Shown here in pieces: positions 1-7,912 of a stretch of 11,891 bases of DNA. The DNA is from Euperipatoides rowelli. Its lineage: Eukaryota > Onychophora > Udeonychophora > Euonychophora > Peripatopsidae. The stretch lies in assembly GCA_003024985.2 (NCBI GenBank), contig PXIH01S0011418.1. The stretch is one strand, 5' to 3'. The position numbers were made by a program, and so were the translations under genes. The notes beneath the pieces were generated by a model. The model was not told where the DNA came from and did no database searches. It saw only the letters and a list, made by a program, of their open reading frames with translations. The first letter of the stretch is position 1. Each line of letters begins with the position of its first letter.

Positions 1-95
1 CAGTTAAACCCAAAAGTAGCTCTACTCACCATATGAAGCTAAAAGCTAATTGTGGAGTGAGAAAACAGCTGTTAATTTATATATTTTTTAAAAGA
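1..95. repeat. 95-bp direct repeat, copy 1 (left edge cut by window)
   Basis: This segment is identical over 95 of 95 bases to 2652-2746. It begins CAGTTAAACCCAAAAGTAGC and ends in TTTTTTAAAAGA. The match stops sharply after position 95, where this copy runs into a 22-bp tandem repeat and the other copy runs into a T-run. Because the window starts here, the repeat may extend further to the left. It carries no open frame and no inverted termini that I can see. It could be the end of a dispersed mobile element or the product of a local duplication; perfect identity suggests a recent event or an assembly duplication. Confidence 0.9.
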
Positions 96-171
96 GTTCC
101 ATGAGGTGAATATTAAGGTTTCATGAGGTGAATATTATGGTTCCATGAGGTGAATATTAGGGTTCCATGAA
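96..171. repeat. 22-bp tandem repeat, about 3.4 copies
   Basis: Units start at 96, 118, 140 and a partial one at 162. The consensus is GTTCCATGAGGTGAATATTA plus two variable bases (AG, TG, GG). The copies differ by only one or two bases, so the array is young or homogenised. It abuts the right end of the 95-bp repeat but is absent from the second copy of that repeat, so it belongs to the flank or arose after duplication. Confidence 0.9.
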
Positions 172-2344
172 AAAAATTACATTACAATAACATTTGAATA
201 TTAAAAAAAAGGAATAAAAAAAACAATTTAAACATTGATGGATTGTAAGTACTGCAATGTGTACCTGAGCGTATCTCCAACTTATGTGACAAGATTTTAA
301 TAACACTAAAATATGGCTACATTCCACGATATCCTAACTTTAAGACTACATTGAATCCTTTTTCAACTGATCCGAATGAGATTTTAAAACAAATATATAA
401 TAATAATAATAAAAATGCACACTCACCATCAAGTTGCAAAAGTGGCCTTAATAATGTAAAAAAAAAAAAGTAAATTACGTTTGCTCTAAAAATCTACAGA
501 CCATTCTATAATTTAAGTCTGGAGTGTCAGCCATCTTGGTTGCCATTTTGAAATTAAACAGTAAAAATATCCTTTTACCCTAAAACATATTTTCTGAAAT
601 GCTATTTTATATTTCAAAAAAAAATATTCATTTAAATTTAAAAGCATTTACCACTACTATGACATTTAAAAAGTTACAGGTCCTATTGCTGAGAGGATAT
701 GTTCTCCCCCCTCCCTCCTCCCCCATGTTTTGTTTTATTTAAAAATAATTCCTTTAATTTAATTTTTCATATAGTTGAATTGTGTTTTATTTAATAATAT
801 AATTTAAAATTTACTCCATTTATGAATTTTTTAAATCCTTTTACATAATGAAGTAGAACACATTTTGGTTGTCTTTTCTAGTTGTCGTGTAATTTTTGAT
901 TAAATTGATTTGCAATGCATGAATAAATCCCCCTAATTTTTTATATTTTGTTTTGTTTGTTTCTTAAAAGCATCTTAATTATTAATTACTGTAATCATTT
1001 AAGTAAAAAAAATAAAGTTTGCAGACAGATTAAAATATATATTGATTGATGTAAACAAAGCTTATTTTTTATATTTGTTCGTATTTTCTTTTAGGATTTC
1101 CTTGAGTTAGCATCAGATGTTACTTCTCTTTTTCTGCTTTATTACTTTTTTTTTCCTATTATTATTATTATTTAATTATTTTTCTTTAGCTCCTAAACAA
1201 ATTTTTATCCATTATACATTGTTCAAATTATGTTTGTGTATTTTGGTGTGGGAAGACCATGAAGTAAAAATAAATGTTTAACATGAAGTTTAAATAAAGA
1301 TTAATATCAACTTCGTTTTAAATCAACAGATGGAGTTATCTATGACGTTTCACTCTTAGATCTTTTTTTTTTACCATAAAATTTCTGGTAACGTTTGGAA
1401 TTTTTCATATCAAATTGAAATATAATTTTAAGCCTTTCGTAAAATTATTTTTAAAATTGTTCAGATTCTTTAAAAAATATGTTAGATCAAATCTTCTTAA
1501 AAAGGATATTTCGATGCTCACATGAAGTACTATCTATACCAGAGATGTGGAAGCTTTTCCGACTAGTGTGCCACTTGAAGTTTGGTTTATTACTTTCAAA
1601 TATCAAGTGTGCCACTACGACTCTGTCATCGAACATTATTGCACATAAGGCTGCCATATTGAGAATCTACCTCATCTAACATCGTCAAGAACTGGCGGTT
1701 ATTTAGAGCACATGAGATATAAAGTTCACATTTTTAGTTACCACTAAGAGTACGCTTTCAAATGACTTCATACTTGCTTTCGAGCAAAACGCTTCCTGGT
1801 GTATAATGCAATGGAACTGCACAATAGGGTGGTGAAATTCTTCAAAACCATTATGTTTAATCCACATAGAGACTGTCTTATTTATTACATGTACGATATT
1901 ACACCATGCATAATGTATTCATGTGGTGTGTCACCCAAATTGTGTTCATGTGTCACCTAGTGACCTGTGTCATAAGTTCATCATCAATGGTATTTATACT
2001 GTACACATACACACATGCTTGTGCACGCACACGATGGCCAATAAAATAAAACTGCATGCAAGAAGGGCAGCACATACTATTGTGTGAGATTGAGCTGAAA
2101 CTTAAAATAAAGCATAAGAGTAGTATAGTAAACAACATTTATTGAACATTTAATCTAAAAAAATAAAAATACAAGATACATTGTAGTTAACCAATAGAAG
2201 GAAGAAATAACCTTTACACAACTTGATTATAATGAAAAATTCTAAAATACCTTGGTATACACAATTAGTACCCGACACTCAATAATAATATTTGTATTCT
2301 AATAAGTAATGAATAAATGCTTACATCAACCAGGATACAAGTGA
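172..2344. other. AT-rich non-coding stretch, no supportable gene
   Basis: No frame here looks coding: the longest open stretches are about 60-66 codons, with compositions typical of AT-rich random sequence. It contains an (AAT)n run near 400-415, a polypyrimidine C/T tract at 703-724, T-rich stretches with ATT triplets near 1155-1172, an 11-bp direct repeat AGTGTGCCACT at 1565-1575 and 1606-1616, a small palindrome GTCAC-CTA-GTGAC at 1952-1964, and a degenerate CA-rich patch around 2000-2030. It is either intergenic or the inside of a large intron. Confidence 0.6.
703..724. repeat. Polypyrimidine (C/T) tract
   Basis: A short, nearly pure C/T run built of C-blocks separated by single Ts (CTCCCTCCTCCCCC in its centre). 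A similar tract, C11 then TCCCTCC, occurs at 5827-5844. Such mirror-like homopurine/homopyrimidine tracts are common in invertebrate introns. No function is implied by the sequence. Confidence 0.7.
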
Positions 2345-2651
2345 ATCTATGATTGTTGACACCACAACCAGGGCCCCCACATCCTAATTAGTGCCCCGGG
2401 ACATCCAAGTGAGTCCCTTACATATTTTAGATGAGCGTCTCATTGTTCTTGAAGATTTGTGGGCCTATGAGTCCCTACAGGCCTCCCCTCTCACTACTCC
2501 TGTTAATAACTAGTTTCTTATGTAGGTTCTTCATACATGCCCCCCCCCCTCTGGCTCTGCCCCATCCAGCCCAATTTATTCCCTTCTATGTGGGGACCCG
2601 GCAAACATCATTTAACTGCAAATTGCAGTTAAATGAAGCACACTTTATGTA
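2345..2651. other. GC-richer non-coding patch between AT-rich flanks
   Basis: Composition changes visibly here: GGGCCCCC, a CCCCGGG block, a C10 run near 2541-2550 and CCCATCC-type words, in contrast to the AT-rich surroundings. A 75-codon frame crosses the patch, but it opens at a non-ATG-like position and shows no domain. A GTGAGT donor-like word at 2409 is not matched by a convincing exon. The patch ends directly at the second copy of the 95-bp repeat, so it may be part of the same dispersed element, truncated at the other copy by the window edge. I do not recognise a family. Confidence 0.35.
2610..2634. repeat. Perfect 12-bp-arm palindrome
   Basis: The arms ATTTAACTGCAA and TTGCAGTTAAAT are perfect reverse complements separated by one base, giving 25 nt of near-palindrome 17 bp before the second 95-bp repeat. 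The right arm contains CAGTTAAA, which is also the first eight bases of that repeat. This could be a terminal hairpin of a mobile element or a binding site for a dimeric protein. Confidence 0.8.
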
Positions 2652-2746
2652 CAGTTAAACCCAAAAGTAGCTCTACTCACCATATGAAGCTAAAAGCTAA
2701 TTGTGGAGTGAGAAAACAGCTGTTAATTTATATATTTTTTAAAAGA
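2652..2746. repeat. 95-bp direct repeat, copy 2
   Basis: Identical to positions 1-95, in the same orientation, 2,651 bp downstream. The right boundary is sharp: after AAAAGA this copy continues into a T-run (about 2748-2760). A T-run next to an element end can be the complement of a retroposon poly-A tail on the minus strand, but no short target-site duplication is evident. The left limit cannot be set because copy 1 starts at the window edge. Confidence 0.9.
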
Positions 2747-3310
2747 TCTTTTTTTTTTTTGGTTACTGAAACTTGACCAAGGGTTGCATGTTTTATATAA
2801 AAGAGCCAGAGATTGAGTACGACTGATCTAGACTAATTTGATACTGAGTTGAAATGATAAGGCATATGAACAAAAAACCTCTTCTTTCAAGAGAGAGGAT
2901 GGACGGTAAGAAAAATTTAAAGGGCCAAGCCTGCTTATCAAAGTTGCTTTTGTTTTCAAAAAATCCATAACTGAGTGATTACCTGCTGCAGCTTCTCTTT
3001 GTGTACTTTGAAAGCTCTGTAAGAAGGAAAACATGTATCTTCAAATAAGAGGGAATGATATTGTGTTGATGTCACTTGCCACCAGGTAGTATCTTGCATA
3101 TTCATTTAGTGAATCATGGATGTGTAGCACAAGGGTCAGAATAAATGTGTGGTGAGGGGGGGGGGGTACTAGTTGACTCAAACATTCTTGTGTATAATGT
3201 ACATCATATAGTATGGAACTGCAGAGCATGTAAGTTTCTAAAAAATGGGGTTAAAATGTTAGGATGGCTCACACTAATCATTTTCATATCTCATTTAATG
3301 GCCTTTTAAT
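2747..3310. other. Non-coding stretch between repeat and minisatellite
   Basis: It holds a T-run, the TATA-like motif described separately, a G-run near 3157-3166 and no long coding frame. After the TATA-like motif an ATG at 2854 opens 17 codons up to a donor-like GGTAAGA at 2905-2911. That would be a formally possible first exon, but its phase does not fit the exon at 4945, so I do not call it. Confidence 0.4.
2787..2811 (+). promoter_or_regulatory. TATA-like core promoter motif, copy A
   Basis: The word CATGTTTTATATAAAAGAGC followed by CAGAG nearly matches 4281-4307 (CATGTTCTATATAAATAGAG, then CCTGAG). Both contain TATATAAA, a strong TATA-box match, and both continue with GAGCC and a G/A-rich start. 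Nearby flanks are otherwise different. In AT-rich DNA a single TATATAAA is uninformative; the shared flanking words make this pair more interesting. It may be a relic of the promoter part of a repeated element. Direction is inferred from the TATA orientation. Confidence 0.3.
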
Positions 3311-4246
3311 GGCAACATTCCATATATGAGCATGTCTGATGCATTTCAACATTGCATCCATGAGCATGTCAGCTGCATTGGAAACATTGCATCCGTAAAT
3401 ATGTCTGCTGCATTAGAAACATTGAATGAGTGAGCATGTCTGCTGTACCAATACAGCATGTCTGCTGTATTGGTACCATTGCATTTGTGAGCATCTCTGC
3501 TGTTTTGGAAACATTGCTTCTGTGAGATGTCTGTTGCATGATCTTTGATCAACTTTGCTGTATTGACAACATTGCATCTGTGAGCATATATGCTGCATTG
3601 GCAACACTGCATCCATCAGCATGTCTGCCTAATTTGTAACATTGTATATGTGAGCATGATTGATCCATGAGCATGTCTGCTGCATTGGTAACATTGCATC
3701 TGTGACATGTCTGCTGCATTGGCAACATTGCATACTTGAGCATGTTTGCTGCCTCAGCAACATTACATCCATGTCTACTGCATTGGAACATTGCATCCAT
3801 TAGCATGTCTGCTGCATTGGCAATTGCATACATGACCATGTTTTCTGCATTATCAACATTGCATTCATGAGCATGTCTGCTGCAGTGGCAAACATTGCAT
3901 ACATGAACATGTCTGCTGTATCGGCAACATTGCATATGTGACATGTCTGCTCATTGACATATTGCATATGTGAACATGTCTGCTGCCTTGGCAACATTGC
4001 ATCCNTGAACATGTCTGCTGCATTGACAACATTGCATCTGTGACATGTCTGCTGCTTTGGCAACATTGCATATGGAGCATGTCTGCTGTATTGGCAACTT
4101 TGCATCTGTGACATGTATGCTGCATTGGCAACATTGCATAAATGAACATGTCTGCTGCATCGGCAACATTGCATATGTGACATGTCTGCTGCATTGGCAC
4201 ATTGCATATGTGAGCATGTCTGCTGCCTTGGCAACATTGCATATGT
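3311..4246. repeat. 34-35-bp minisatellite, left block (~26 copies)
   Basis: This is a tandem array whose unit is close to GAGCATGTCTGCTGCATTGG followed by CAACATTGCATATGT. Frequent 34-bp variants have GACATG in place of GAGCATG. Copies differ by substitutions (CATTGG/TATCGG/CCTTGG; CATCTG/CATATG/CATCCA) and small indels, and the array is more degenerate at its left end. No stop codon occurs in the minus strand of the consensus, which creates long antisense frames rich in Cys, Met, Ala and Gln; these are by-products of the repeat. One N is at 4005. The array continues after the 188-bp insertion. Confidence 0.95.
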
Positions 4247-4434
4247 CATGTGTCGATGTTGATATTGATGTTAAGCCTACCATGTTCTATATAAATAGAG
4301 CCTGAGCCCTTCTAAATATACCGCTCTAATCAGCTGATGATAAACAACAACTGACGTGAGAAGTTTGACAGAATGTAATGTTACATTATATCAGAACTGT
4401 TGAAGGATTAGACAGACTTCTAATAAACAAGAAG
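4247..4434 (+). mobile_element. 188-bp solo-LTR-like insertion inside the minisatellite
   Basis: This block has no similarity to the array and is flanked on both sides by TATGT (4242-4246 and 4435-4439). Removing the block plus one TATGT restores an intact array junction, TTGCATATGTGACATGTCTG, which is strong evidence for insertion with a 5-bp target-site duplication. Inside are a TATA-like box (TATATAAATAG, about 4288-4298) and an AATAAA signal at 4422-4427 close to the right end. That order, compact length and 5-bp duplication resemble a solo LTR of a Gypsy-like retrotransposon. Against this, the exact ends are CATGTG and AAGAAG, not canonical TG and CA; a TG-to-CA span exists only slightly inside (4251 to 4429). 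No coding part is present. Confidence 0.5.
4281..4307 (+). promoter_or_regulatory. TATA-like core promoter motif, copy B (inside the 188-bp insertion)
   Basis: CATGTTCTATATAAATAGAG continues with CCTGAG. It nearly matches the motif at 2787-2811 apart from a two-base insertion and a few substitutions. It lies about 40 bp from the left end of the insertion and about 130 bp upstream of AATAAA, the usual order of promoter and polyadenylation signal in an LTR. Activity cannot be judged from sequence. Confidence 0.4.
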
Positions 4435-4630
4435 TATGTGACATGTCTGCTTCATTTGCACATGTGAACATGTCTGCTGCCTTGGCAACATTACATCCAT
4501 GAACATGTCTGCTGCATTGGCAACATTGCATCTGTGAGCATATCTGCTACATTGGTAACAGTGCATCTGTGACATGTCTGCTGTATCGGCAACATTGCAT
4601 ATGTAAGTAGGTCTGCACCATTGTAGCATT
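4435..4630. repeat. 34-35-bp minisatellite, right block (~5 copies)
   Basis: This is the continuation of the array after the insertion, with the same unit (for example GAACATGTCTGCTGCATTGG then CAACATTGCATCTGTG around 4500-4536). The last clear unit ends near 4606 and a decayed one runs to about 4630. Divergence between units resembles that in the left block, which fits one array interrupted later rather than two independent arrays. Confidence 0.9.
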
Positions 4631-4894
4631 TACCAATGTTATAGAATAAAGTAGCACAGGGACAGATTTTGTCATGATTTAGCATTCCTGTAGGAGTATA
4701 TTGGTCAAAATTTGCTAACGAGTTTTGGATATTGAAAACCATTTGTCTAAATTTTTTGGTAGGAACAAGTGAGAAGACATCTGAAGAAATTTTTACCATA
4801 AGATCTCGTATATTAGCATTGTAAAATTGTATGTTAATCTACCAGAGACTTTGATCATTTTAAATATTTTCTTTTTATTGTTAAAAATGGCGGT

Positions 4895-4944
4895 TACTAA
4901 TATTTTCAAGAGTCTATCTGTTTTATTATATATTTTTTTTATAG
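4895..4944 (+). promoter_or_regulatory. Branch-point-like motif and 3' splice acceptor
   Basis: TACTAAT at 4895-4901 matches the branch-point consensus closely. It is followed by a T-rich tract and the acceptor TTTTTTTTATAG ending at 4944. The distance from the candidate branch A (4900) to the AG is 44 nt, within the usual range. Together with the open frame that starts immediately after it, this defines the 5' edge of the exon at 4945. An in-frame TAG sits in the acceptor itself, so the frame depends on splicing here. Confidence 0.6.
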
Positions 4945-5233
4945 CAAGAAGTTAAGTTTCTCAAGTCCAGTTTGACAGAGCAGCAAAGAAATAGAAAGAA
5001 CGGTGTTGTATTTTGTGATGCTGGTGTTGTTACTATACAAAAAGATATTATGGATAACTGGAGTCAAACTCTTCAAGTTCCTCTTTCTTTTTCACATTAT
5101 AAACATTTTCCACATTCGACAGTATCTATGAATGATGATATATCATTAGGAAACAAATATGATAATCTTTTAACAAAACCATTAACAATCATGACAGATC
5201 CGGCACACCAGCGGTCGTATAGCCCTTTAAATT
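4945..5233 (+). CDS. Internal exon of an unidentified protein-coding gene (289 bp)
   Basis: I do not recognise the protein. The exon reads open from the acceptor in phase 0 for 96 codons plus one base and ends at a consensus donor, GTAAGT, at 5234. By my count 97 of 289 bases are G or C (about 34%), more than the AT-rich flanks. The peptide starts QEVKFLKSSLTEQQRNRKNG; this charged stretch could be the tail of a coiled coil. It then becomes mixed, with a VVFCDAGVVTIQKDIMDNWS segment, an aromatic/His patch (SFSHYKHFPHSTVS) and an Asp/Asn-rich, then Pro/Ser/Tyr-rich end (HQRSYSPLN). There is no signal peptide, membrane segment or zinc-finger pattern. The only internal ATGs are well inside (first at 5050), so this is likely an internal exon rather than a start. 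Its phase-1 end joins without a stop to 7001. Confidence 0.6.
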
Positions 5234-7000
5234 GTAAGTAGTTTTTTTTTAAATTGTTTAAGATTTTATATTTTATGATTTTTTTTTTTTTGCATAATCT
5301 ATCCCTTAAATTTTATATTTATGTTAATTAACCATAGTTCCCAATGTACACCTATACATATTTCTGTAATCTATTAATTGCATAATGGGCATCGGATAAA
5401 GTCAAATCAGATCACATGACCATCTTTTTTTATTTTTAATCCCATAGTTCCTAGCTTTACTACATGTACACGGAAGATATTGATATAAATAAGCAGCAAA
5501 AGCATGTCACTTTCTGAGCTTTTAAAGCATGCTAAGAAAAAAATGTAAAATATTTTCTCGATTTGTACTTTGAAATTTTTTTCTCTGCCAGCTCTTTCAG
5601 AGTTTATGAAAAAACAAATGCTTATTTTATTATTTGTAATGTATTGTAGTGTTTCGCTCGCTCGTATGAGGGATAGCTGAGTTAATCAAAGTACAAATTA
5701 TGGATATGAAAGTTGTTTTAGCACACAATGTTTATTCTCTTAACACTACACTTGTTTTTTATGGCATGTGTCATGTTCATAATCTGATCAATTATGGGAT
5801 TGTAAGCAATACAAGAAGCTTTCGCTCCCCCCCCCCTCCCTCCTTACACGCAAATTAATTATGTAGTTGAATTTACATGTGTGTGCAATCTGTAGGATAA
5901 AGGAATACTACATATTGTGTGTATTATATAGGATTGGAAGCACCAAGTTCATTTGTAAAATTTGAAATCAACCTTTTATTGGCCTTTATAATTTAATACA
6001 ATTTTATACTTCCGAACTGTGTACCAACTAAGCTATAATTATCAGATTTATTATCAGCTTGATTAAAAATCGATTTTCTCATCTGGTGTCAGTTCAAATT
6101 TTTTTTGGTGAGTTTGATTAACTTCAAAAGTTCATACAAATAAAAATTAATAATTAGAACATTAATTGTTAATTTGGTACTTTATCGGTCTATTAATCTC
6201 TGTTTGTGATTTGTCTTCAAAATCAAGTTTCCTTCATGCTCGCTTGTCATATCCAATGTCCATCCCATGAGGAAGAGAAAAATTGAGGCTAATCAATATT
6301 TGAAAAAAAAAAGTGTGTCCATTTTGACCTAAGACCTTTTCATTTGTATTTACTTGTCCAGCATTTCATTGTCTTATTTGCCCTAGTGACAGATGCTGGC
6401 CTTCTCTGCTCTTTTCTTTGGGTCTGGTTTAACTGTTTTTCATTAGAATTGATACAGTAGTAATGTTAATTAACAATCAACGCAGGGTCTTTTTTCCTTC
6501 TGGTCTTTTAACAGATGATTTCTAATATTATTATCTTTATAATAGGCTAATTACTCACTGNTATATTTTTGTTCATCATGCTGGTATATTGCTGTAAATA
6601 TTTAATATCGATAATTGTAACGTTGAAAATTGATCTATTATTTTAAAAATAATCATCTTAGAATATCTTTTCAAATTTAAAAATGAATTGAAACATTAAC
6701 CCTTTTGCTTTGCATTTATTTATTTTTTATTTTTCATGTGATTCTGAAATTTTGACCTTCAGGTGGGCCAATAAATATATCCTTAAAGATTTAGGAATAA
6801 ACTTATACATTTTTAAAATTGAAATTTAATGCAGATTTTAAAAATCAAAACGTAAAAATTCCAGCTCAATTAAGTCAGACACAGTCGGGCTATCTGTGCC
6901 AAAATCGGGTGATGGTCTATTTTATTATCTCCGAGATTAGAGAAAAAAAATAATGAAAAAAAAATATATAGCCTAATTGTTTGTTTATTTTTGATGACAG
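5234..7000 (+). other. Candidate intron (1,767 bp) with simple tracts
   Basis: It begins GTAAGT and ends in TTTATTTTTGATGACAG. A CCTAAT branch-point-like word at 6972-6977 lies about 24 nt before the acceptor. Inside are T-runs (for example 5280-5291), a C11-TCCCTCC tract at 5827-5844, an A-run near 6303-6311 and one N at 6561. I see no further exon, RNA gene or transposon termini in it. The intron call depends on the two flanking exons being real. Confidence 0.45.
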
Positions 7001-7035
7001 ATTCTGGTTCAACATTAAAAAATAAAGAAAATGAT
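7001..7035 (+). CDS. Short second exon, 3' edge hit by a hAT-like insertion
   Basis: After the acceptor CAG at 6998-7000, two bases (AT) complete the codon left by the previous exon (T|AT, Tyr). The frame then reads SGSTLKNKEND, so the joined peptide is SYSPLNY-SGSTLKNKEND, hydrophilic and likely disordered. The only plausible donor nearby is GTATCA at 7036, a weak site, giving a 35-bp exon ending in phase 0. Alternatively the exon once ran further: removing the transposon gives a frame that continues for about 16 more codons (VFHYFLPPLKLK...) before a TGA. Support is phase compatibility, a good acceptor and the peptide character; the short length keeps confidence moderate. Confidence 0.4.
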
Positions 7036-7039
7036 GTAT

Positions 7040-7210
7040 CAAGGGCGTCCGCAGGAGGGGGCAAGGGGGGGGGGGGGGGGGGCCACCCCCCCCCCCCCCC
7101 CAAAAAAAAAAAACAAAAAAAAAAAAAAAAAAAAAAAGCTTATCAAAATGTTTACAATCAAAATCAAAATTTTTCGCCCTTCCCTGAAATTTTTTCTGCG
7201 AACGCCCTTG
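7040..7210. mobile_element. 171-bp hAT-like miniature transposon with 8-bp target duplication
   Basis: Terminal inverted repeats CAAGGGCGTCCGCAG (7040-7054) and CTGCGAACGCCCTTG (7196-7210) match at 14 of 15 positions. They are flanked by perfect 8-bp direct repeats TGATGTAT (7032-7039 and 7211-7218). Eight-bp duplications and termini of the CARRG type are characteristic of the hAT superfamily. The element is far too small to encode a transposase, so it would need one supplied in trans. Its inside is extreme: G18 (7065-7082), CCA, C16 (7086-7101), A12, C, A23 (7115-7137). The G and C runs can pair. The frame coming from the exon at 7001 stays open through the whole element. Confidence 0.85.
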
Positions 7211-7378
7211 TGATGTATTTCATTATTTTTTACCTCCTCTAAAACTCAAAATAATCATAAATTTATGAAAAAAAAAAAAACAATTGCATTTTTGAATTGG
7301 TTTCATTCATTTATAGGCAAGCATCAGCATTTCGCCATCTGTTGATCATATGACACACTACTGTCATTCGTGATTTCT

Positions 7379-7472
7379 AAATAAAAATTAATTATATTGA
7401 AATTATACAATTTTAATTGTTAGAATAAATTTATTTTGATATAAAGTTGCATCAAAATAATAATTTTTATTT
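7379..7472. repeat. 94-bp AT-rich segment with 12-bp inverted ends
   Basis: AAATAAAAATTA (7379-7390) and TAATTTTTATTT (7461-7472) are perfect reverse complements. A second inverted pair, ATTTTGAT and ATCAAAAT, lies inside near 7433-7458. No TA or 8-bp duplication is evident at the ends, and such low-complexity arms can arise by chance in AT-rich DNA. It may be an old miniature element or simply a fold-back sequence. Confidence 0.3.
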
Positions 7473-7543
7473 CCTTTTGGAATTGTATTATTAAAATATT
7501 GCATCATTGGTAAAATAGATGCATCATTGGGGGTCTTTTTTAG

Positions 7544-7581
7544 CTTTGCTTCAGCATCCATTTAGAGGATAATTTCCAAAG
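7544..7581 (+). CDS. Possible microexon (38 bp) of the same gene
   Basis: A T-rich acceptor TCTTTTTTAG ends at 7543 and a strong donor CAAAG|GTAAGA follows at 7582. In phase 0, the phase left by a donor at 7036, it reads LCFSIHLEDNFQ plus two bases, with no stop. An alternative acceptor, TTCAG at 7554, would give a 27-bp exon needing a different phase. The donor is the best one downstream of 7236, but a 38-bp open frame is weak evidence alone. No convincing following exon was found. Confidence 0.22.
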
Positions 7582-7912
7582 GTAAGAAAAATACATTTAT
7601 AATTATTAATATGCATATATCCGCCTACCCCGCTCCCCAAAACAAACAATAGACAACATTTTTTTTTTTAATTTTTATATCGAAAAAAAAAAATATGTGA
7701 ACTTTTGAAATAAATCACCGATAAAATTTTAAGCTGGAATATTTTTTTTTCAGTTTATAATTAATTAGTAGACAATTATAAAACAAATCATGAGAATAGT
7801 AGAATTAAAAAAAGGTTTTGGACGATATTAGTCTCAATCTTAAATATGACTATCACTATAACAAATTGTTCTATTGCGAGACTATCCACTTTCACGTAGA
7901 TCACTGGAAAGC

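Noticed and set aside
1479-1679. 66-codon frame on the + strand
   Set aside because: It has a non-ATG-supported context, no homology I recognise, and a length expected by chance in this composition.
2854-2905. First coding exon after the TATA-like motif, 17 codons to GGTAAGA
   Set aside because: The phase it leaves gives an early stop (TAA) when joined to the exon at 4945; no other partner exon was found.
3346-4283. Several overlapping antisense frames of 69-149 codons rich in Cys and Met
   Set aside because: They are all translations of the same minisatellite in rotating frames, with no conserved start or independent coding signal.
4331-4380. CTGATGA word suggesting a hammerhead ribozyme core
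   Set aside because: The required GAAA core strand and supporting stems are absent in the following sequence.
3311-4630. Regularly spaced repeats that might suggest a CRISPR array
   Set aside because: Units follow each other directly with no unique spacers, no cas genes, and the context is eukaryotic.
4621-4799. Minus-strand frame of about 60 codons beginning MVKISSDVFSLVPTKKF, leading into the minisatellite
   Set aside because: The peptide looks more protein-like than most shadows, but it runs straight into the array, has no splice support, and matches no family I know.
6870-7103. 77-codon minus-strand frame with poly-Gly and poly-Pro
   Set aside because: It is the complement of the homopolymer core of the hAT-like element.
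7317-7373. Possible terminal exon after TTTATAG, 18 codons to TGA followed by AATAAA at 7380
   Set aside because: It fits the phase of a donor at 7036, but the frame is very short, the AATAAA lies in AT-rich repeat-like sequence, and it competes with the microexon at 7544, which has a stronger donor.
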